A stretch of DNA of 64,000 bases from Cyanobacteriota bacterium (lineage in GTDB: Bacteria; Acidobacteriota; Vicinamibacteria; Vicinamibacterales; UBA2999): NCBI GenBank assembly GCA_019752015.1, contig JAIEMQ010000027.1:62001-126000 (forward strand), written 5' to 3'. The notes beneath the pieces were generated by a model. It saw only the letters and a program-made list of their open reading frames with translations. It ran no database searches and was not told the DNA's origin. This document shows positions 62,503 to 64,000 of the stretch, piece by piece. The position numbers and the translations under genes were made by a program. Numbering within the stretch: the first letter of the stretch is position 1; the number at the start of each line of letters is the position of its first letter.

Positions 62503-63353
62503 TGCGCGCCAAGAGCCTTGCGGAATTCGGACTGCCGGTTGAACTCGCCGAAGCGCACGCGCCCGTGGTGCTGTTCGACAAGGTCAACCTGTCGTTCGAC
62601 GAGAAGGTGATCCTGCGCGACGTCACGTTTTCGGTGCGCGCCGGGCACACCAAGATCTTTCTTGGCGCGAGCGGCGCGGGCAAGTCGACGATCCTGAAGC
62701 TGATGCTGGGGCTGCTGAAGCCCGACTCCGGCACGATCTGGGTGCTGGGCCACCGCGTCGATCTGATGGACGAAGCGCAGCTGATGCGCGTGCGCCATCA
62801 CATGGGCATGGTGTTCCAGGAAGGCGCGTTGTTCGATTCGTTCACCGTCGGGGAGAACGTCGGCTACAAGCTGTACGAAGAAACGATCCTGCCGCTCGAC
62901 GAAGTCCGCCGGCGCGTCGATGAGGTGCTGGGCTTCGTGGGCCTTGATGCGCACATCGACAAACTGCCGTCGGCGTTGTCCGGCGGCCAGCGCCGCCGCG
63001 TTGCGATCGCCAGGGCCATGGCGGCGCGGCCGACAGTGCTGTTGTATGACGAAGCGACGACCGGCCTCGATCCGATGACGGCCATGACCGTGGATGCCGA
63101 GGTCGTCAAGCTGCGTGACCTCGAACAGGTGACGTCGATCCTCGTGACGCACCAGCTCCGCGACGCGTTCTATGTCGCCACGCACGAAGCGCGCCGCGAC
63201 GCCGCCGGCCAGATCGAGATCGTCGAAGCATCGGAACAGAAGATCGAAGAGGCGGATTTCGTCATGATTCGCGAGGGACGGGTCGCGTTCGAGGGTCACG
63301 CCTCGGATTTGCGCAGCAGCAACGATCCGTACCTCAAAGAGTTCCTTTCGTAA
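62502..63353 (+). CDS. mlaF: MlaF-type phospholipid ABC transporter ATP-binding protein
   Basis: 283 residues from ATG 62502. Walker A FLGASGAGKSTILKLMLGLL, Q-loop MVFQEGALFDSFTVGENV, signature LPSALSGGQRRRVAIARAMA, Walker B VLLYDEATTGLDPMTAMTVD and H-loop LVTHQLRD. The C-terminal part has an acidic linker (QKIEEADFVMIREG) before the usual end. Energises lipid movement with MlaE and MlaD. Confidence 0.96.
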   Translation: MRAKSLAEFGLPVELAEAHAPVVLFDKVNLSFDEKVILRDVTFSVRAGHTKIFLGASGAGKSTILKLMLGLLKPDSGTIWVLGHRVDLMDEAQLMRVRHHMGMVFQEGALFDSFTVGENVGYKLYEETILPLDEVRRRVDEVLGFVGLDAHIDKLPSALSGGQRRRVAIARAMAARPTVLLYDEATTGLDPMTAMTVDAEVVKLRDLEQVTSILVTHQLRDAFYVATHEARRDAAGQIEIVEASEQKIEEADFVMIREGRVAFEGHASDLRSSNDPYLKEFLS

Positions 63354-63365
63354 GAGACTAGAGAT

Positions 63366-64000
63366 ATGCCACGCACACGTTCACTCGCCTGGGCCGAATT
63401 GAAGTTCGGCCTGATTGCGGTCTTCGCGCTGGTCATGGCGGGGCTGCTGATCTTTGCCGTCGGCGGCAGCGGCGGCTTTTTCTGGCAGAACTATCCGCTC
63501 AAAGTCCAGTTCCCCAACGTCGCCGGCCTGCTGAGCGGCTCGCCGGTGCGGGTCGCCGGCGTCGAAGTCGGGTCGGTCGTCGACGTCAAGCTGGTGGCAG
63601 GCGGCGCCGAGGTCTGGTTCACCATTCTGGATGACATGCGGCCGATCGTCACCGATCGATCGCGGGCGAAGATCGGATCGATCTCGCTGCTTGGCGAAGG
63701 CGCCGTTGACATCGAGGCCGGCCCGGGCGGGACGACGATTCCTGACTGGGGTTACGTGCCGACCGGCACGGCGGCTCCGACGATCGCCGAATTGACCGAG
63801 CAGGCCGGCACCGGCATTCAGGACGTCACGGCGATGATCGCCGACCTGCGCGCCGGCAAGGGCACCGTCGGCAAACTGCTCACCGATGAAGCCGTGTACC
63901 GTGATTTCAACAGCCTGATCTCCGCCGCCGATCGCGTCGCGCAGAACATTGCCAGGGGCCAGGGGACCATGGGCAAGTTCGCCAATGACCCCAAGGTCTA
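63366..64000 (+). CDS. mlaD: MlaD/MCE-type lipid-binding protein, 5' part (cut by right edge)
   Basis: Open from ATG 63366 to the window end (211 codons). One membrane segment (ELKFGLIAVFALVMAGLLIF) is followed by the MCE domain: YPLKVQFPNVAGLLSGSPVR, VAGVEVGSVVDVKLV and the SISLLGEGAVDIEAGPGGTT segment. It then enters a helical stretch (IQDVTAMIADLRAGKGTVGK). The substrate-binding ring of the Mla system, following mlaE and mlaF. The C-terminal part is not visible, so length and fusion state are unknown. Confidence 0.93.
   Translation, partial: MPRTRSLAWAELKFGLIAVFALVMAGLLIFAVGGSGGFFWQNYPLKVQFPNVAGLLSGSPVRVAGVEVGSVVDVKLVAGGAEVWFTILDDMRPIVTDRSRAKIGSISLLGEGAVDIEAGPGGTTIPDWGYVPTGTAAPTIAELTEQAGTGIQDVTAMIADLRAGKGTVGKLLTDEAVYRDFNSLISAADRVAQNIARGQGTMGKFANDPKV

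Overview
The window reads as chromosome from a GC-rich member of the Acidobacteriota, most likely a Vicinamibacteria-type lineage. The evidence is two very large Oar-like TonB-dependent receptors with N-terminal carboxypeptidase-regulatory domains, a VWA protein of the acidobacterial VWFA type, an FG-GAP/ASPIC-UnbV protein, a C-terminal scrap of an ADOP-type MacB permease, and a helix-turn-helix/transmembrane regulator running off the left edge. I see no rRNA, tRNA, CRISPR array, prophage or complete insertion sequence.

Layout. 1-15.4 kb is an accessory, partly decayed nutrient-uptake region: divergent HTH-membrane regulator, TonB receptor, gamma-glutamyltransferase-family enzyme, penicillin-acylase-family enzyme, FG-GAP protein, threonine synthase, cysteine dioxygenase, a sulfate-exporter-family gene cut in half, a second TonB receptor and a frameshifted amidohydrolase. 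15.5-22.1 kb holds TCA-cycle genes: sdhCAB (minus) and sucCD (plus), separated by about 1 kb of gene remnants and one intact NadS-type antitoxin. 22.1-29 kb holds pheA behind a Phe-rich leader peptide and attenuator, then ndk, dcd, a gamma-class carbonic anhydrase-like gene, hisS and aspS. 29-33.8 kb holds a broken beta-propeller gene, a nitronate monooxygenase and a convergent tldE/tldD pair. 33.9-51.8 kb is an 18-kb co-directional run of housekeeping genes: phoH, ybeY, CNNM/CorC, era, mgtE, recO, glyQS, ppdK, corA, mutL, dctA, an esterase and a PQQ dehydrogenase. 51.8-64 kb holds rarA, an rRNA methyltransferase, greA, a patatin-like membrane protein, a Cys/Met-type PLP enzyme, a DHH phosphoesterase, the VWA protein, uvrB and mlaEFD, the last cut by the right edge.

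The most unusual feature is the DNA between and at the ends of these genes. At least fourteen short arrays of degenerate 7-, 8- or 9-bp units, mostly with a different unit at each place, sit at gene junctions. Some run into coding sequence and form protein tails, an N-terminal extension, an internal insert in Era and a whole signal peptide. Three longer palindromic elements (about 119 bp, about 211 bp and a two-copy 31-bp REP) also abut or supply stop and start codons. Several -10 boxes lie so close to start codons that the transcripts should be leaderless or nearly so.

The clearest regulatory system is the pheA attenuator at 22705-22878: a perfect -10 box, a 25-codon leader with five Phe codons, an 8-bp antiterminator and an 11-bp terminator. 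hisS carries an internal low-GC block that looks like a recombination mosaic.
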